A DNA stretch of 64,000 bases from JBGSUZ01 sp043770095 (GTDB lineage: Bacteria; Bacillota; Clostridia; Peptostreptococcales; Acidaminobacteraceae). Below the pieces are notes generated by a model. It worked only from the letters and a program-made list of their open reading frames with translations, ran no database searches and was not told where the DNA came from. The translations under genes were made by a program, and so were the position numbers. The DNA lies in assembly GCA_043770095.1 (NCBI GenBank), contig JAYVIR010000002.1, forward strand, positions 1 through 64,000, read 5' to 3'. This document shows positions 7,999 to 17,515 of the stretch, piece by piece; position 1 is the stretch's first letter, and each line of letters begins with the position of its first letter.

Positions 7999-8637
7999 TT
8001 ACTCTACCATCGCAAACGTCAACCAATATACTTCTTTGGGCTGATAAGGCATCAATACTTGTGTGCAGGCACTAAGTGTCGCACCTGTGGTCAAAATATC
8101 ATCTATAAGTAAAAGTTGCTTTCCTTGCAATGCCTCTCCAAAATCCACTTCAAAAACGCTATCGAGTTCCACTAACCGTTCTGCCTTGCTAAGGCCTTTT
8201 AAGCGGTTGGTCTCGCGCGTTCTCACAAGGAAAGTATCACTATATTCTATACCCAAATTTTCAGATAAAACCTCTGCAATATAACGTGTATGATCAAAAC
8301 CCCGTATTTTTTTTCGTTTTTCGCTGCTCGGAACGGTCAGCACATAGTCAAATTCAAGTTTATAACTTAGCACTAAGTCCGCCATCATCTGTGCCATCGA
8401 TTTTCCCAAATAGCGCTGTTCGTTGTATTTATAGTCATAGATCATTTGTTTGACTGGTGGCTCATAACGACACACGGACAAACTTTTTCCTATTAACGGT
8501 CGCTCGGCAAAAGGAAACGTTTCAATGCAGTCTGCGCAAATCCCGTATTGACCATTTACCACATCTCTGCCGCACAGCGCACAATTGGGGTTCACTCCAA
8601 AAATGAAGTCCATAAGACCTGTCATCGTTTTATTCAT
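7999..8637 (-). CDS. comFC: ComF family phosphoribosyltransferase-like protein
   Basis: A 212-residue ComFC/GntX protein. An N-terminal zinc finger (CALCGR, then CADC) is followed by a type I phosphoribosyltransferase fold with the PRPP-binding signature LLIDDILTTGAT near the C terminus, and by the family motif KKIRGFDHTRYIAEVL. In competent bacteria it takes part in DNA uptake or processing of the incoming strand; its exact reaction is unknown. The ATG at 8637 overlaps the recD2 stop and is preceded by GGTGGTG, so the two genes are coupled. Confidence 0.9.
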   Translation of the reverse strand: MNKTMTGLMDFIFGVNPNCALCGRDVVNGQYGICADCIETFPFAERPLIGKSLSVCRYEPPVKQMIYDYKYNEQRYLGKSMAQMMADLVLSYKLEFDYVLTVPSSEKRKKIRGFDHTRYIAEVLSENLGIEYSDTFLVRTRETNRLKGLSKAERLVELDSVFEVDFGEALQGKQLLLIDDILTTGATLSACTQVLMPYQPKEVYWLTFAMVE

Positions 8638-10858
8638 GAACACCACCACGTATTGCGTCCACAGAAAGCAATTGAATGCGTTCCTTTAGTGCCGAGTAGC
8701 GAACGCCACCGTCAGTATTGTCTGTAAAAGCTTTGATATATTTTTCCTCGCCCACTAGCACAACCAACTTTTTAGCTCTGGTAATGGCGGTATATAAAAT
8801 ATTTCTGGTCATAAGCATTGGTACGCACCAAGTCACCGGCATGATGATCACAGGAAATTCACTGCCTTGGCTCTTATGGACAGTCACGGCGTAGGCATGC
8901 ACGAGTTCGTCAAGTTGTGCATATTCATAGCGCACGGTCTTTTCATCGTCATAGAGAATGTGTATTTGGCGGTGTTTGTCATCTATTTCAGAAACGTAGC
9001 CGATGTCTCCGTTGAACACACCTTCACCTTCTGTGCCTTCAACCGTCTTCCATTTGGTCGTGTAATTGTTTTTAATTTGCATGACTTTGTCGCCTGTTCT
9101 AAAAATGCGGTCGCCGAAAACTTTTTCTTTGACGCTGCCACTGAGAGGGTTTAGAGCCTCTTGAAGCACTTGGTTGAGCTTGTGCGTGCCGATGTTGGAA
9201 TTTTTAACTGGCGTAAGCACTTGAATGTCTTTAATGGGGTCAACGCCGTAATAATCCGGCAGGCGCTTTAGGCACAAATTGCGAATTGCCTGAGTGATCT
9301 CCATCTGGCTCCTTGCTTGTATAAAATAAAAATCCTTATCTTTTTCGTTGAGAATGGGCATTTCGCCGTGATTGATTTTATGGGCGTTTAAGGCGATGGC
9401 ACTCAGTTCGCCCTGCCTGAAAATTTGATCCAGTCTGGTAACCACAGGCACATCGCTTAAAATAAGGTCTCGAAGGACGTTTCCTGGGCCAACCGATGGC
9501 AACTGATCGGCGTCTCCTACGAGAATCAAGCGTGTTTTAGGCAAAATAGCGTTGCTTAGATGCATCATGAGTACCATGTCGATCATGGAGACTTCGTCCA
9601 CAATGACCACGTCTACTTCTAATGGCTGGTGTTCGTTTTTATTAAAAGCGAGCATAGATTCTTCTTCGCTATAATTGTATTCCAGTAAGCGGTGAATGGT
9701 TTTGGCTTCCCTTTGAGTGGCTTCCGTCATTCGCTTGGCCGCTCTGCCCGTTGGCGCGGCGAGAACGAGTTTAAGTCCCGCTTTTTCAAAGATATGAATG
9801 AGTCCGTTGATGATGGTGGTCTTTCCAGTTCCAGGCCCACCTGTTATAATGGCCATTGACTCGTGCACAGAGGCTTCAAGGGCTTGCTTTTGCATTTCAG
9901 CTAGGCTAATGCCTCTGATGTCTTCGATTTCTGAAATGGCTTCTGAAATGTCAAAACTGATGGCAATGGGCTGCTCCGTTAATTTTTGGTTCACGTATTT
10001 GGCGACTTTAGATTCTGCATAATGGAGGTATGGCAAATACACCACGTCCTCGCCGCTAAAATTGTCCATGATCACAGCGCCCATCACGGCCATTTCATAG
10101 AGTTCCTTTTGAACCAAATCGTCTTCTATTGAAAGCACTTCCACACTTGCGCCGACCAAAATTTTTACCGGCACATAAAGGTGCCCTTTGTTGGATTGCT
10201 GAGATAAGGCAAACAGAATGCCACACGCTATGCGGTAGCCACTTCTAGGGTCGATGCCATTTCGCTTGGCGATGGCGTCTGCCATTTTAAAGCCAAATCC
10301 ATCAATATGGCTCGCCAGTTCGTATGGATTCTCCGAAACCACTTGTTTGGCGGTGGCGCCCAGTTTTTTGAAGACTTTTACCGCCTGATTGGTGGTGAGT
10401 CCGAATTTCTGAAGAAAAATAATCACGTCTCTTGCGCCCACTTGTTCTCTGAACGCATCCACAATTTCTTCTAATTTTTTTTCGCCGATTCCAGACACTT
10501 CTAGGAGGCGCCTTGGCGCCAACTGAATCACATCAAACGTATCCACGCCAAACGCATCCACGATCCGCTCTGCCATTGACGGGCCAATGCCTTTAATAAG
10601 TCCAGAGGACAAATAATGGCGAATGTCCACTTCATCGGTTGGCAGAATCACTTCCCAGTGGTTGACTTCAAACTGTTCGCCGTAAACGGCATGAGACTTG
10701 AACGTCCCTTGAAACGAGGCATTTTCGCCTTCCTGCAGATAAGGCATGCAGCCTTTTATATAAATGTATTCATTTTCCGATTCGATAACGGCGATTACAA
10801 ACCCATTATCATCGTTTTTAAAGACGATTTCTTCCACTTTGCCGATAATGGTTTCCAC
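8630..10858 (-). CDS. recD2: RecD2 family 5'-3' DNA helicase
   Basis: A 742-residue SF1B helicase of the RecBC-independent RecD2 type, acting in DNA repair and replication-fork maintenance. An N-terminal OB-like domain is followed by helix-hairpin-helix repeats (GIGPSMAERIV, GIGEKKLEEIV around 90-130), Walker A GGPGTGKTT at about 340, DEVSM as Walker B, and a C-terminal AVTVHKSQGSEFP motif that couples ATP hydrolysis to movement. The start is GTG with GGGTGG upstream. It occupies the place of the comFA helicase of Bacillus, but the HhH and OB parts make it RecD2 rather than ComFA. Confidence 0.95.
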   Translation of the reverse strand: METIIGKVEEIVFKNDDNGFVIAVIESENEYIYIKGCMPYLQEGENASFQGTFKSHAVYGEQFEVNHWEVILPTDEVDIRHYLSSGLIKGIGPSMAERIVDAFGVDTFDVIQLAPRRLLEVSGIGEKKLEEIVDAFREQVGARDVIIFLQKFGLTTNQAVKVFKKLGATAKQVVSENPYELASHIDGFGFKMADAIAKRNGIDPRSGYRIACGILFALSQQSNKGHLYVPVKILVGASVEVLSIEDDLVQKELYEMAVMGAVIMDNFSGEDVVYLPYLHYAESKVAKYVNQKLTEQPIAISFDISEAISEIEDIRGISLAEMQKQALEASVHESMAIITGGPGTGKTTIINGLIHIFEKAGLKLVLAAPTGRAAKRMTEATQREAKTIHRLLEYNYSEEESMLAFNKNEHQPLEVDVVIVDEVSMIDMVLMMHLSNAILPKTRLILVGDADQLPSVGPGNVLRDLILSDVPVVTRLDQIFRQGELSAIALNAHKINHGEMPILNEKDKDFYFIQARSQMEITQAIRNLCLKRLPDYYGVDPIKDIQVLTPVKNSNIGTHKLNQVLQEALNPLSGSVKEKVFGDRIFRTGDKVMQIKNNYTTKWKTVEGTEGEGVFNGDIGYVSEIDDKHRQIHILYDDEKTVRYEYAQLDELVHAYAVTVHKSQGSEFPVIIMPVTWCVPMLMTRNILYTAITRAKKLVVLVGEEKYIKAFTDNTDGGVRYSALKERIQLLSVDAIRGGVHE

Positions 10859-10911
10859 GTTACACCACCCTTTTATTCTTTAAGTTACTTATATTATATC
10901 ACAAGCTTTGG

Positions 10912-10940
10912 GTGAATTTTCCCGACTTTTCTGATATGAT
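10912..10940 (+). promoter_or_regulatory. Probable sigma-A promoter of atoDA
   Basis: An extended -10 element TGATATGAT (10932-10940) lies 17 bases after a weak -35 GTGAAT (10912-10917). It is about 40 bases before the atoD start and diverges from recD2, for which a second TGATATAAT (minus strand, about 10893-10901) is visible. Confidence 0.55.
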
Positions 10941-10981
10941 GGTCACAGGGTCATCTTATGAAGACAGGGGGAAAATAGCAA

Positions 10982-11635
10982 ATGAATAAACTCATCAATT
11001 TAGATGAAGCCGTTGGTTTTATCGAAGACGGCATGACGGTTATGATCGGCGGCTTTTTAGCATGTGGCACGCCAGAACGTCTCATCGACAAGCTCGTTGA
11101 AAAAGGCGTCAAAGACTTGACGTTAATCGCAAACGACACCTCTTTCACAGATAGAGGCATTGGCAAACTCATTGTTAGCAAGCAGTTCAAAAAAGTCATT
11201 GTTTCTCACATTGGAACAAACAAAGAAACTGGCAGACAAATGACAGCGGGTGAGACAGAAGTGGTTTTAGTCCCACAGGGCACTTTAGCTGAGCAAGTAA
11301 GAGCTGGCGGCATGGGTCTTGGCGGCATTTTAACGCCTACAGGTCTTGGCACGATTGTTGAAGAGGGCAAAGAGCTCATCACAGTCGATGGCAAAACATT
11401 TATCCTTGAAAAGCCACTTAGAGCTGACGTTGCTTTGATCTTCGGTTCTATCGTTGACAAAAAAGGCAACATTGCTTTCAAGGGCACCACTAGAAACTTT
11501 AATCCTCTCATGGCAATGGCTGCAGATTGCGTCATTGTTGAAGCGGAGTCTCTCGTAGAAATTGGCGAAATCGACCCGAATCACGTCGTGACGCCTGGAG
11601 TCTTCGTGCATCATATTGTGGGAGGTAACTTATAA
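10982..11635 (+). CDS. atoD: Acetate/butyrate-acetoacetate CoA-transferase, alpha subunit
   Basis: The 217-residue alpha subunit of a class I CoA-transferase. It exchanges CoA between acetoacetyl-CoA and a short acid such as acetate or butyrate. Visible family features are MIGGFLACGTPERLID, the glycine-rich GGMGLGGILTPTGLGT near 105 and ADVALIFGSIVDKKGN. A ribosome site AGGGGG precedes the ATG. Its stop overlaps the start of the beta-subunit gene by one base (TAATG). In lysine fermenters this enzyme closes the pathway by activating acetoacetate; kce and kal of that pathway are at the other end of the window. Confidence 0.95.
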   Translation: MNKLINLDEAVGFIEDGMTVMIGGFLACGTPERLIDKLVEKGVKDLTLIANDTSFTDRGIGKLIVSKQFKKVIVSHIGTNKETGRQMTAGETEVVLVPQGTLAEQVRAGGMGLGGILTPTGLGTIVEEGKELITVDGKTFILEKPLRADVALIFGSIVDKKGNIAFKGTTRNFNPLMAMAADCVIVEAESLVEIGEIDPNHVVTPGVFVHHIVGGNL

Positions 11636-12297
11636 TGAGCATTCAAATGGACGCAAAAGAAATCATCGCTAGACGCGTTGCAAAAGAACTGAAAGATGGC
11701 GATCTCGTTAATCTTGGCATTGGCCTTCCAACAATGGTTGCCAATTATATCCCTGAAGGGGTAGACCTTTTATTCCAATCTGAAAATGGCCTCATCGGTC
11801 TTGGCCCAGAGCCTACTGCAGAGCAGATTGACATGAGTTTGACCAATGCAGGCGGACAACCCGTTACGATTCTTCCGGGCGGCTGTTTCTTTGACTCTGC
11901 CATGTCATTTGGCATCATTCGCGGTGGTCACGTGAATGCGACAGTTCTTGGCGCATTAGAAGTGGATCAGCATGGCAACCTCGCCAACTGGATGGTTCCC
12001 GGCAAAATGGTTCCCGGCATGGGCGGCGCAATGGATTTAGTGACTGGCGCAAAAAAAGTCATCATTTCAATGCAGCACACGGCTAAAGGTGAATCCAAAA
12101 TCATGAAAAATTGCACTCTTCCTCTTACGGCAGCAGCGCAAGTGAATCTGATCATCACAGAAATGGCTGTTATGGAAGTAACGCCAGAAGGCCTTAAAGT
12201 TTTAGAACTTGGACCTGGCGTGACGAAAGAAACGCTCATTGAAAACACGCATGCAGATTTGATTTTTGCAGACGATCTTAAGGAAATGGTTTTATAG
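11635..12297 (+). CDS. atoA: Acetate/butyrate-acetoacetate CoA-transferase, beta subunit
   Basis: The 220-residue beta subunit, which holds the active site: FQSENGLIGLG (about 48-58) contains the catalytic glutamate that forms the glutamyl-CoA intermediate. GIGLPTMVANYIP and NWMVPGKMVPGMGGAMD are the other conserved blocks. It is translationally coupled to the alpha subunit. The pair is monophyletic with clostridial ctfAB/atoDA by overall pattern; substrate preference (acetate versus butyrate) cannot be read from the sequence. Confidence 0.95.
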   Translation: MSIQMDAKEIIARRVAKELKDGDLVNLGIGLPTMVANYIPEGVDLLFQSENGLIGLGPEPTAEQIDMSLTNAGGQPVTILPGGCFFDSAMSFGIIRGGHVNATVLGALEVDQHGNLANWMVPGKMVPGMGGAMDLVTGAKKVIISMQHTAKGESKIMKNCTLPLTAAAQVNLIITEMAVMEVTPEGLKVLELGPGVTKETLIENTHADLIFADDLKEMVL

Positions 12298-12336
12298 GTT
12301 CTATTTAACTCAAAAATCTATGTAAGTAAAAGCATA

Positions 12337-12381
12337 AAAGCGATGTCACCCTCTATTTTTAGGGAGCGACATCGCTTTTTT
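12337..12381 (+). terminator. Terminator after atoDA (also faces galM)
   Basis: A 9-bp stem AGCGATGTC/GACATCGCT with an inner CCCT/AGGG pair is followed by TTTTTTATTTTTTT on the plus strand. On the minus strand it is followed by TTTTATGC, so it can serve the converging gal operon too. Confidence 0.88.
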
Positions 12382-12408
12382 ATTTTTTTCTCACGTATTT
12401 GCAACTAA

Positions 12409-13476
12409 TTATTCGACAAAATCAAACGTCCAAGTACACGTCCTATGATAAAAATCGCCTTTTTTGAGAATGGAAAGTCCGAAGTTTTGAAGATTAGGTC
12501 CGTTTGGAATTTCCTGAGCCTCTAGGCATAGTCCGCCAAAAGGTCTGGCGCAGCGCTTGTCCCTCAGAGTCACTTCACGACCCAACCACCCGCCTGCATA
12601 AACCACGACCGCAGGATAATCAGTTCTGAGCGTCAATCTAAGCTTGTTTGCAGGATTCCAGAGTCTCACAGAAGATACGGGTAGCACAGAGGACTCGCTT
12701 CCCAATTTTCTGAGGTGAAACGCATGGTCAATGCCCTTATCGTCTTCAAACGTTTCTTTGATCCAGCGGTTCATCTCTATGACACTTATGCCTTCCGCCT
12801 TAGTAATCTCGTGATTTTCTAGCGAGATGAGCTCATCAAGCGGCGTTTGATTCTCCCCTGTTTTTTGGAGAGAATCTGCTTCAATTTGCAAATAATGATC
12901 CAGATTATCGAGCTGCGCAGGGTTTAAATTAAAATAACTGTGCTGCGTCATGCCGACAATCGTGTCCTGATCTGAGATTGCCCGATAAATAATTTGAACA
13001 TGCCCATCTTTCCAAAGTTGATAGGAAATATGCACCATCAAATTCCCCGGGAAACCCTCTTCGCCTTCACGGCTCATATATTTGAGGTGCAAAATTTCTG
13101 CATCGCCCTCTCTTGTAACCTGAGATTGCCATATTTTTTTGTTAAACCCTTCGAATCCACCGTGTAGGCAATTACCGCGATCGTTCGCGCTGAGCTGATA
13201 GGTTTTTCCATCAATCGTTACCGGTGTGGTCAATCGACCGCCATAGCGACCAATCAGCGAGCCGACAAAGTTTGGATTGCTTTCATAGGCTTCCAAATTT
13301 TCAAGTGCGAGTACCACATTTTCTCTTTCCCCAGAGGGCATCGGAATTTCTAAAGCCGTAATTACGCCGCCATAATTGAGCGCCCTTAACGTCACACCCG
13401 AAGGACTATTCAGGGTATACTCATAAACCGCTTGACCGGATTGGGTATGTCCATAAAATCTAGGTTCTTGACTCAT
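12409..13476 (-). CDS. galM: Aldose 1-epimerase (galactose mutarotase)
   Basis: A 355-residue mutarotase that converts beta- to alpha-D-galactose, the substrate of galactokinase. The family blocks are visible: LRALNYGGVITALEIP at the N terminus, SLIGRYGGRL, LHGGFEGFNKKIW (catalytic His) and TQHSYFNL in the middle. The ATG at 13476 is preceded by AAGGAGTGA; an upstream in-frame ATG lacks such a site. It is the last gene of the galK-galE-galT-galM operon, 74 bases after galT. Confidence 0.93.
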   Translation of the reverse strand: MSQEPRFYGHTQSGQAVYEYTLNSPSGVTLRALNYGGVITALEIPMPSGERENVVLALENLEAYESNPNFVGSLIGRYGGRLTTPVTIDGKTYQLSANDRGNCLHGGFEGFNKKIWQSQVTREGDAEILHLKYMSREGEEGFPGNLMVHISYQLWKDGHVQIIYRAISDQDTIVGMTQHSYFNLNPAQLDNLDHYLQIEADSLQKTGENQTPLDELISLENHEITKAEGISVIEMNRWIKETFEDDKGIDHAFHLRKLGSESSVLPVSSVRLWNPANKLRLTLRTDYPAVVVYAGGWLGREVTLRDKRCARPFGGLCLEAQEIPNGPNLQNFGLSILKKGDFYHRTCTWTFDFVE

Positions 13477-13550
13477 AAGATCACTCCTTAACAGGCTTGA
13501 ATAAGTTAAACAGTTCATTCAATTTGCCATAGATAGATAGTTTTTTAACA

Positions 13551-15161
13551 CTACTGCATTTCTACCCAATTTAAACTTGCAAGAAACTTTTTAAACCCAT
13601 TAAATCCGTTTTCATTCGATGAAAATACGCCGCAGTGAGTTAAACCTTCGACAAAATACGCACCTATTTCTTGATGGATAGCTGCTTCAATCTCTTGATC
13701 CTCCATATTTTTAAGGTTTGCAACCCCCTCTCGCGCAGACATTTTCTCTAACATTGGCAGGTGCTTTTCAACACTTTGAGCCGCAAGTTCTGAAAGCGTT
13801 TCACCTTTTATATGCTGAGTCATCCATAAAATTTCCTGTTCCAGTCGAGGGGGAAGCACCGCAAGACCCATCACTTCAATCAAGCCGATGTTTTCTTTTT
13901 TGACTGGATGAATGTCGCTATGTGGATGGAAAATCCCATCTGGAAAGGCTTCGTTTGTCCGATTGTTTCGAAGCACTAAGTCTAACTCATATTGACCCTC
14001 TCTAAAACGCGCCACAGGCGTAATGGTATTATGAGGTACCTCCCCAGTATGCGAGAGGATTTGATGCGCTTCATCCGAATACTGGCGCCATGCGATGAGC
14101 ACTTCATCGGCTAGCGTGATGAGCGGCTCTTTTGTTTTTGACTTTAACCTAAGAACCGATAGCGGCCAGTCAAGCACCTCGGCTGATACACCTGTCTTTT
14201 CAAACCGTCCGCGTACTTTCGCACGGTCCATTGGGAACTCATAGCAGCCACCTTGGAAATGATCATGACTGAGAATGGAACCGCCGACAATAGGCAAATC
14301 TGCATTTGAGCCAACAAAATAGTGCGGCAAAAATTCGACAAAGTCTAGCAAACGAACAAACGTATTTTTCTCAATGACCATCGGTCGATGCACTTCGCTA
14401 AGGACAATGGCATGTTCGTTGTAATAGGCGTAGGGCGAATATTGGAAATACCATGGTTCTCCCGCTAAATCAACAGGAATAATGCGGTGATTCTGGCGCG
14501 CAGGATGGTTCAACCGTCCCATATAGCCTTCATTTTCGGCGCACAGCAAACACTTTGGATAAGCTGCTTTAATGGCATGTTTTTCTGCCTCGATTTCTTT
14601 GGGGTCTTTTTCAGGCTTCGAGAGATTAATGGTAATGTCAATTTTCCCAAAGGCGCTGTCCACCGTCCATGCTTTATTTTGATCCGTTCGCGCTTTTCGA
14701 ATGTAATTGGATGCCAAACTTAAATGGTAATAATATGTTGAAGCTTCTAAAGGAGACTTTTGATAAGCCAATTGGAATGCCTGATGGATATGAGAAGGTC
14801 GATCCATCAGGCAGCCCATCAGCTTCGCATCAAAAAGGTCTCTTCCGCCAAGCGTGTCTACTTTTAACAGACCACGATCTGCAGCTTCATCGAGAAGGGG
14901 CTCAATGATCTGATCAATGCTAGGAGCGTCTGCTAAAAGTGTTTCCCAGTTTTGGGTAACACGATCTGGGTGAAAGTCCTCCAAATGAAGACAGGCAATC
15001 AGTTCATTTCGGATCAATGTTGCATCTGCTTTGATGAGCAGATTTTCTTTAACACCGTAGGCAACCAATCTTTCCAGCGATTGTTCAACGGGTTCTTTCT
15101 TTTGGTGCTTTATTGGTTGAATTTCTTTTCCGCTTTCCCACTTGGTTGAATTACGCCTCAT
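13551..15161 (-). CDS. galT: UDP-glucose--hexose-1-phosphate uridylyltransferase, class II
   Basis: A 536-residue enzyme of the Firmicutes-type (class II) GalT family, exchanging UMP between UDP-glucose and galactose 1-phosphate. Recognisable parts are SLERLVAYGVKENLL at the N terminus, KCLLCAENEGYMGR, PARQNHRIIPV and SHDHFQGG, which includes the active-site histidines. The ATG at 15161 sits inside the end of galE, with AGGAG 7 bases upstream, so the two are coupled by an 11-base overlap. It has about 35 N-terminal residues more than typical members. Confidence 0.94.
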   Translation of the reverse strand: MRRNSTKWESGKEIQPIKHQKKEPVEQSLERLVAYGVKENLLIKADATLIRNELIACLHLEDFHPDRVTQNWETLLADAPSIDQIIEPLLDEAADRGLLKVDTLGGRDLFDAKLMGCLMDRPSHIHQAFQLAYQKSPLEASTYYYHLSLASNYIRKARTDQNKAWTVDSAFGKIDITINLSKPEKDPKEIEAEKHAIKAAYPKCLLCAENEGYMGRLNHPARQNHRIIPVDLAGEPWYFQYSPYAYYNEHAIVLSEVHRPMVIEKNTFVRLLDFVEFLPHYFVGSNADLPIVGGSILSHDHFQGGCYEFPMDRAKVRGRFEKTGVSAEVLDWPLSVLRLKSKTKEPLITLADEVLIAWRQYSDEAHQILSHTGEVPHNTITPVARFREGQYELDLVLRNNRTNEAFPDGIFHPHSDIHPVKKENIGLIEVMGLAVLPPRLEQEILWMTQHIKGETLSELAAQSVEKHLPMLEKMSAREGVANLKNMEDQEIEAAIHQEIGAYFVEGLTHCGVFSSNENGFNGFKKFLASLNWVEMQ

Positions 15162-16149
15162 CTTCCGGCTCCTTATAACCCATTGGGTGGAGTTGGTGCC
15201 AGCGCCACGCCGTTTCAATAATGTCTAACACGTTGGTATAAAAAGGTTTCCATCCTAGAATTTCCGCAGCCAGCGAAGCATCTGCCACTAAGATGGCTGG
15301 ATCACCAGCTCTTCGTTCTTTAATTTCATAAGGGATCTCGCGTCTGGTAACCGTTACCGCCGCATCTATGATCTCTTTGACGCTGAACCCGCCGCCATTT
15401 CCAAGGTTAAACGCGCGCGTCTGACCACCTGATTGCAAATACGCCATTGCCTTTTGATGCGCCTCTACCAAATCAGCTATATGAATATAGTCTCTGATGC
15501 AAGTGCCATCTGGCGTCGGATAATCAGAGCCGAAAACAGTCAATTTCTGCTCGCCGAGTGCTGCCTTTAAAACGTTTGGAATCAAATGCGTTTCAGGCTG
15601 ATGCGCTTCGCCGATATGCCCGTCGATTGAGGCGCCTGCCACATTGAAATAGCGCAGGCAGACACTTTTAATCCCAAAGGCAACGTCTGCCCATTTGATC
15701 ATGTTTTCGACAGCGAGTTTCGTTTCGCCGTATGGACTCGTCGGTGACTTCCTTTGATTTTCTGTAATCGGAACCGATTCAGGCTCTCCATAAACCGCAG
15801 CCGTGGATGAGAACACCAATCGCTTCACACCGTAAATGCTCATGATTTCTAACAGGCGAAGCGTTCCTACCACGTTATTGTCATAATATTTAAAGGGGAC
15901 TTTAACGCTCTCGCCAACAAGTGAACTTGCTGCAAAATGATAGACGCAATCAATTGGGTATTTGTCAAAAATTTTATCTAAAAAATCAACGTCCCTTAAA
16001 TCGCCAATTTCCAAAATGGCTTTTGAGTGAACGGCTTTTTCAAAACCAGTGCCCAGCGAGTCTATGACTACAACTTGCTCACCTTCTTGAATAAGTCTGT
16101 CTACCATATGGCTGCCGATGTAACCCGCACCGCCGCATACTAAAATCAT
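15151..16149 (-). CDS. galE: UDP-glucose 4-epimerase
   Basis: A 332-residue short-chain dehydrogenase-type epimerase that interconverts UDP-galactose and UDP-glucose using bound NAD. It has the NAD motif GGAGYIGSHM at residue 5, the SSTAAVYGEPESVPITE block and the catalytic YGETK (Tyr/Lys). Its ATG overlaps the galK stop (ATGA). Typical length. Confidence 0.96.
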   Translation of the reverse strand: MILVCGGAGYIGSHMVDRLIQEGEQVVVIDSLGTGFEKAVHSKAILEIGDLRDVDFLDKIFDKYPIDCVYHFAASSLVGESVKVPFKYYDNNVVGTLRLLEIMSIYGVKRLVFSSTAAVYGEPESVPITENQRKSPTSPYGETKLAVENMIKWADVAFGIKSVCLRYFNVAGASIDGHIGEAHQPETHLIPNVLKAALGEQKLTVFGSDYPTPDGTCIRDYIHIADLVEAHQKAMAYLQSGGQTRAFNLGNGGGFSVKEIIDAAVTVTRREIPYEIKERRAGDPAILVADASLAAEILGWKPFYTNVLDIIETAWRWHQLHPMGYKEPEDEA

Positions 16150-17324
16150 TCAAATACCTCCCTTGCGCCGTCACCGACCTCAACAACATAGCACTCCGCT
16201 TTTAGTCCAATGGTATTTTCGTATGCACTTTGCATGTACGTCACAAACGCCTCTACCCGATCCTTTTGCACAATATGAACTGTACAGCCACCAAAGCCTG
16301 CCCCTGTCATCCGTCCACCAATGGCGCCCTCAAATGCCCATGACAATCTAGCAAGCGTATCTAATTCTATACCCGTTACTTCGTAGTCTATGCGTAGCGA
16401 TTCGTGAGAAGCGTTCATTAACTTGCCAAAGGTTTCGACGTCGCCAAGCTTTAGCGCTTTCACCGCATCGATCACTCGCTGCTGCTCCGTGATGGTGTGC
16501 CTTGCTCGCTTAGCCACATTTTCGCTGCCCAATTCGGATTGCCATTTTTCAAAATCTGCCATGGTTAGGTCTACTAAAGCATTCAGCGGTGTATGCTCTC
16601 TAAAAATTGACAGCGCTTTTTCGCATGACTCTCTTCTTTCGTTATAATTGGATTCAGCAAGACTTCTTTGTTTATTAGAGTTGATGATGACAATGTTATA
16701 ATCCGCTAACTTAATAGGCACATATTCATATCTTAAAGTGTCACAGTTGAGTAAGATGGCATGGTCTTTTTTCCCCATCGCAATGGCAAATTGATCCATG
16801 ATCCCACAGTTTACACCGTTGTACTTGTTTTCAGAAGTCTGGCACAATACCGCCAAATACGCATTGCTTTTTCCAAATCCGCCGATGGCATTTGCCATTA
16901 CAGCCGTCACCACTTCGATGGACGCAGAGGAAGACAATCCCGCGCCGTTTGGAATATTGCCGTAGAAATACAAATCGAGTCCCGTTTTAAGAACGCAACC
17001 TTCTTCCTTTAAGGTGTGTATGACACCCATTGGGTAGTTAAACCAATTTCTAGCTTCATCAAACTCAGTTTTTTCAAGAGTTGCCTCTAAAATGCCGAGC
17101 GACTCAAAATTGCCCGAATACGCTCTTACTTTTTGATCGTTTCGAGGTCTTGCTATTAAAAAAGTGCCTCTATTAATGGCACAAGGAAATACAAATCCAC
17201 CGTTGTAGTCAATGTGTTCTCCAATTAAATTGACTCTGCCCGGGGCATAAAACGACCGAATACCCTCAGCATGTTCTTCTCCAAATACAGCCTTAAAGGC
17301 TTTTAACAATTCTACTTGATTCAT
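16146..17324 (-). CDS. galK: Galactokinase
   Basis: A 392-residue GHMP kinase that phosphorylates galactose at C1. GRVNLIGEHIDYNGG (galactokinase signature), GAGLSSSASIEV (ATP loop) and GGRMTGAGFGGC near the C terminus are all present. The ATG at 17324 follows AAAGGAG at 9-10 bases; the longer in-frame start at 17405 overlaps the -10 element and is not usable. It is the first gene of the gal operon. Confidence 0.96.
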   Translation of the reverse strand: MNQVELLKAFKAVFGEEHAEGIRSFYAPGRVNLIGEHIDYNGGFVFPCAINRGTFLIARPRNDQKVRAYSGNFESLGILEATLEKTEFDEARNWFNYPMGVIHTLKEEGCVLKTGLDLYFYGNIPNGAGLSSSASIEVVTAVMANAIGGFGKSNAYLAVLCQTSENKYNGVNCGIMDQFAIAMGKKDHAILLNCDTLRYEYVPIKLADYNIVIINSNKQRSLAESNYNERRESCEKALSIFREHTPLNALVDLTMADFEKWQSELGSENVAKRARHTITEQQRVIDAVKALKLGDVETFGKLMNASHESLRIDYEVTGIELDTLARLSWAFEGAIGGRMTGAGFGGCTVHIVQKDRVEAFVTYMQSAYENTIGLKAECYVVEVGDGAREVFE

Positions 17325-17403
17325 ATAACCAGACTCCTTTTTTAAAACAAGTTGAGGTTCTAATTCAACCAATCTATCACATCTTAGAATTTCATCTAGT
17401 TTC

Positions 17404-17432
17404 ATCTTAGTAAACTTTTACTAAATAGTCAA
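17404..17432 (-). promoter_or_regulatory. gal operon promoter
   Basis: Minus strand TTGACT (17427-17432), 17 bases, TAAGAT (17404-17409): a good sigma-A promoter about 75 bases before the galK ATG. Confidence 0.8.
17407..17424. promoter_or_regulatory. Palindromic operator in the gal promoter (LacI/GalR type)
   Basis: TTAGTAAA-CT-TTTACTAA is a perfect 18-bp palindrome that fills the spacer and touches the -10 of the gal promoter. The shape suits a LacI/GalR-family dimer, which would block RNA polymerase directly and be released by galactose. No such regulator gene is in the window. Confidence 0.75.
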
Positions 17433-17462
17433 CGGATTTTAAGTTTATTTTACAAAATAAAA

Positions 17463-17494
17463 ATCCAGAACGCTAATGTAAAAGCGTTCTGGAT
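17463..17494 (-). terminator. Terminator of the secreted coiled-coil gene
   Basis: A 12-bp perfect stem ATCCAGAACGCT/AGCGTTCTGGAT with an 8-base loop is followed on the minus strand by TTTTTATTTT. Confidence 0.92.
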
Positions 17495-17515
17495 CTTCAA
17501 AGCACATTTATCTAT

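Noticed and set aside
13551..15218. Longer galT start at 15218
   Set aside because: It reaches 68 bases into galE and has no ribosome site; the ATG at 15161 has AGGAG.
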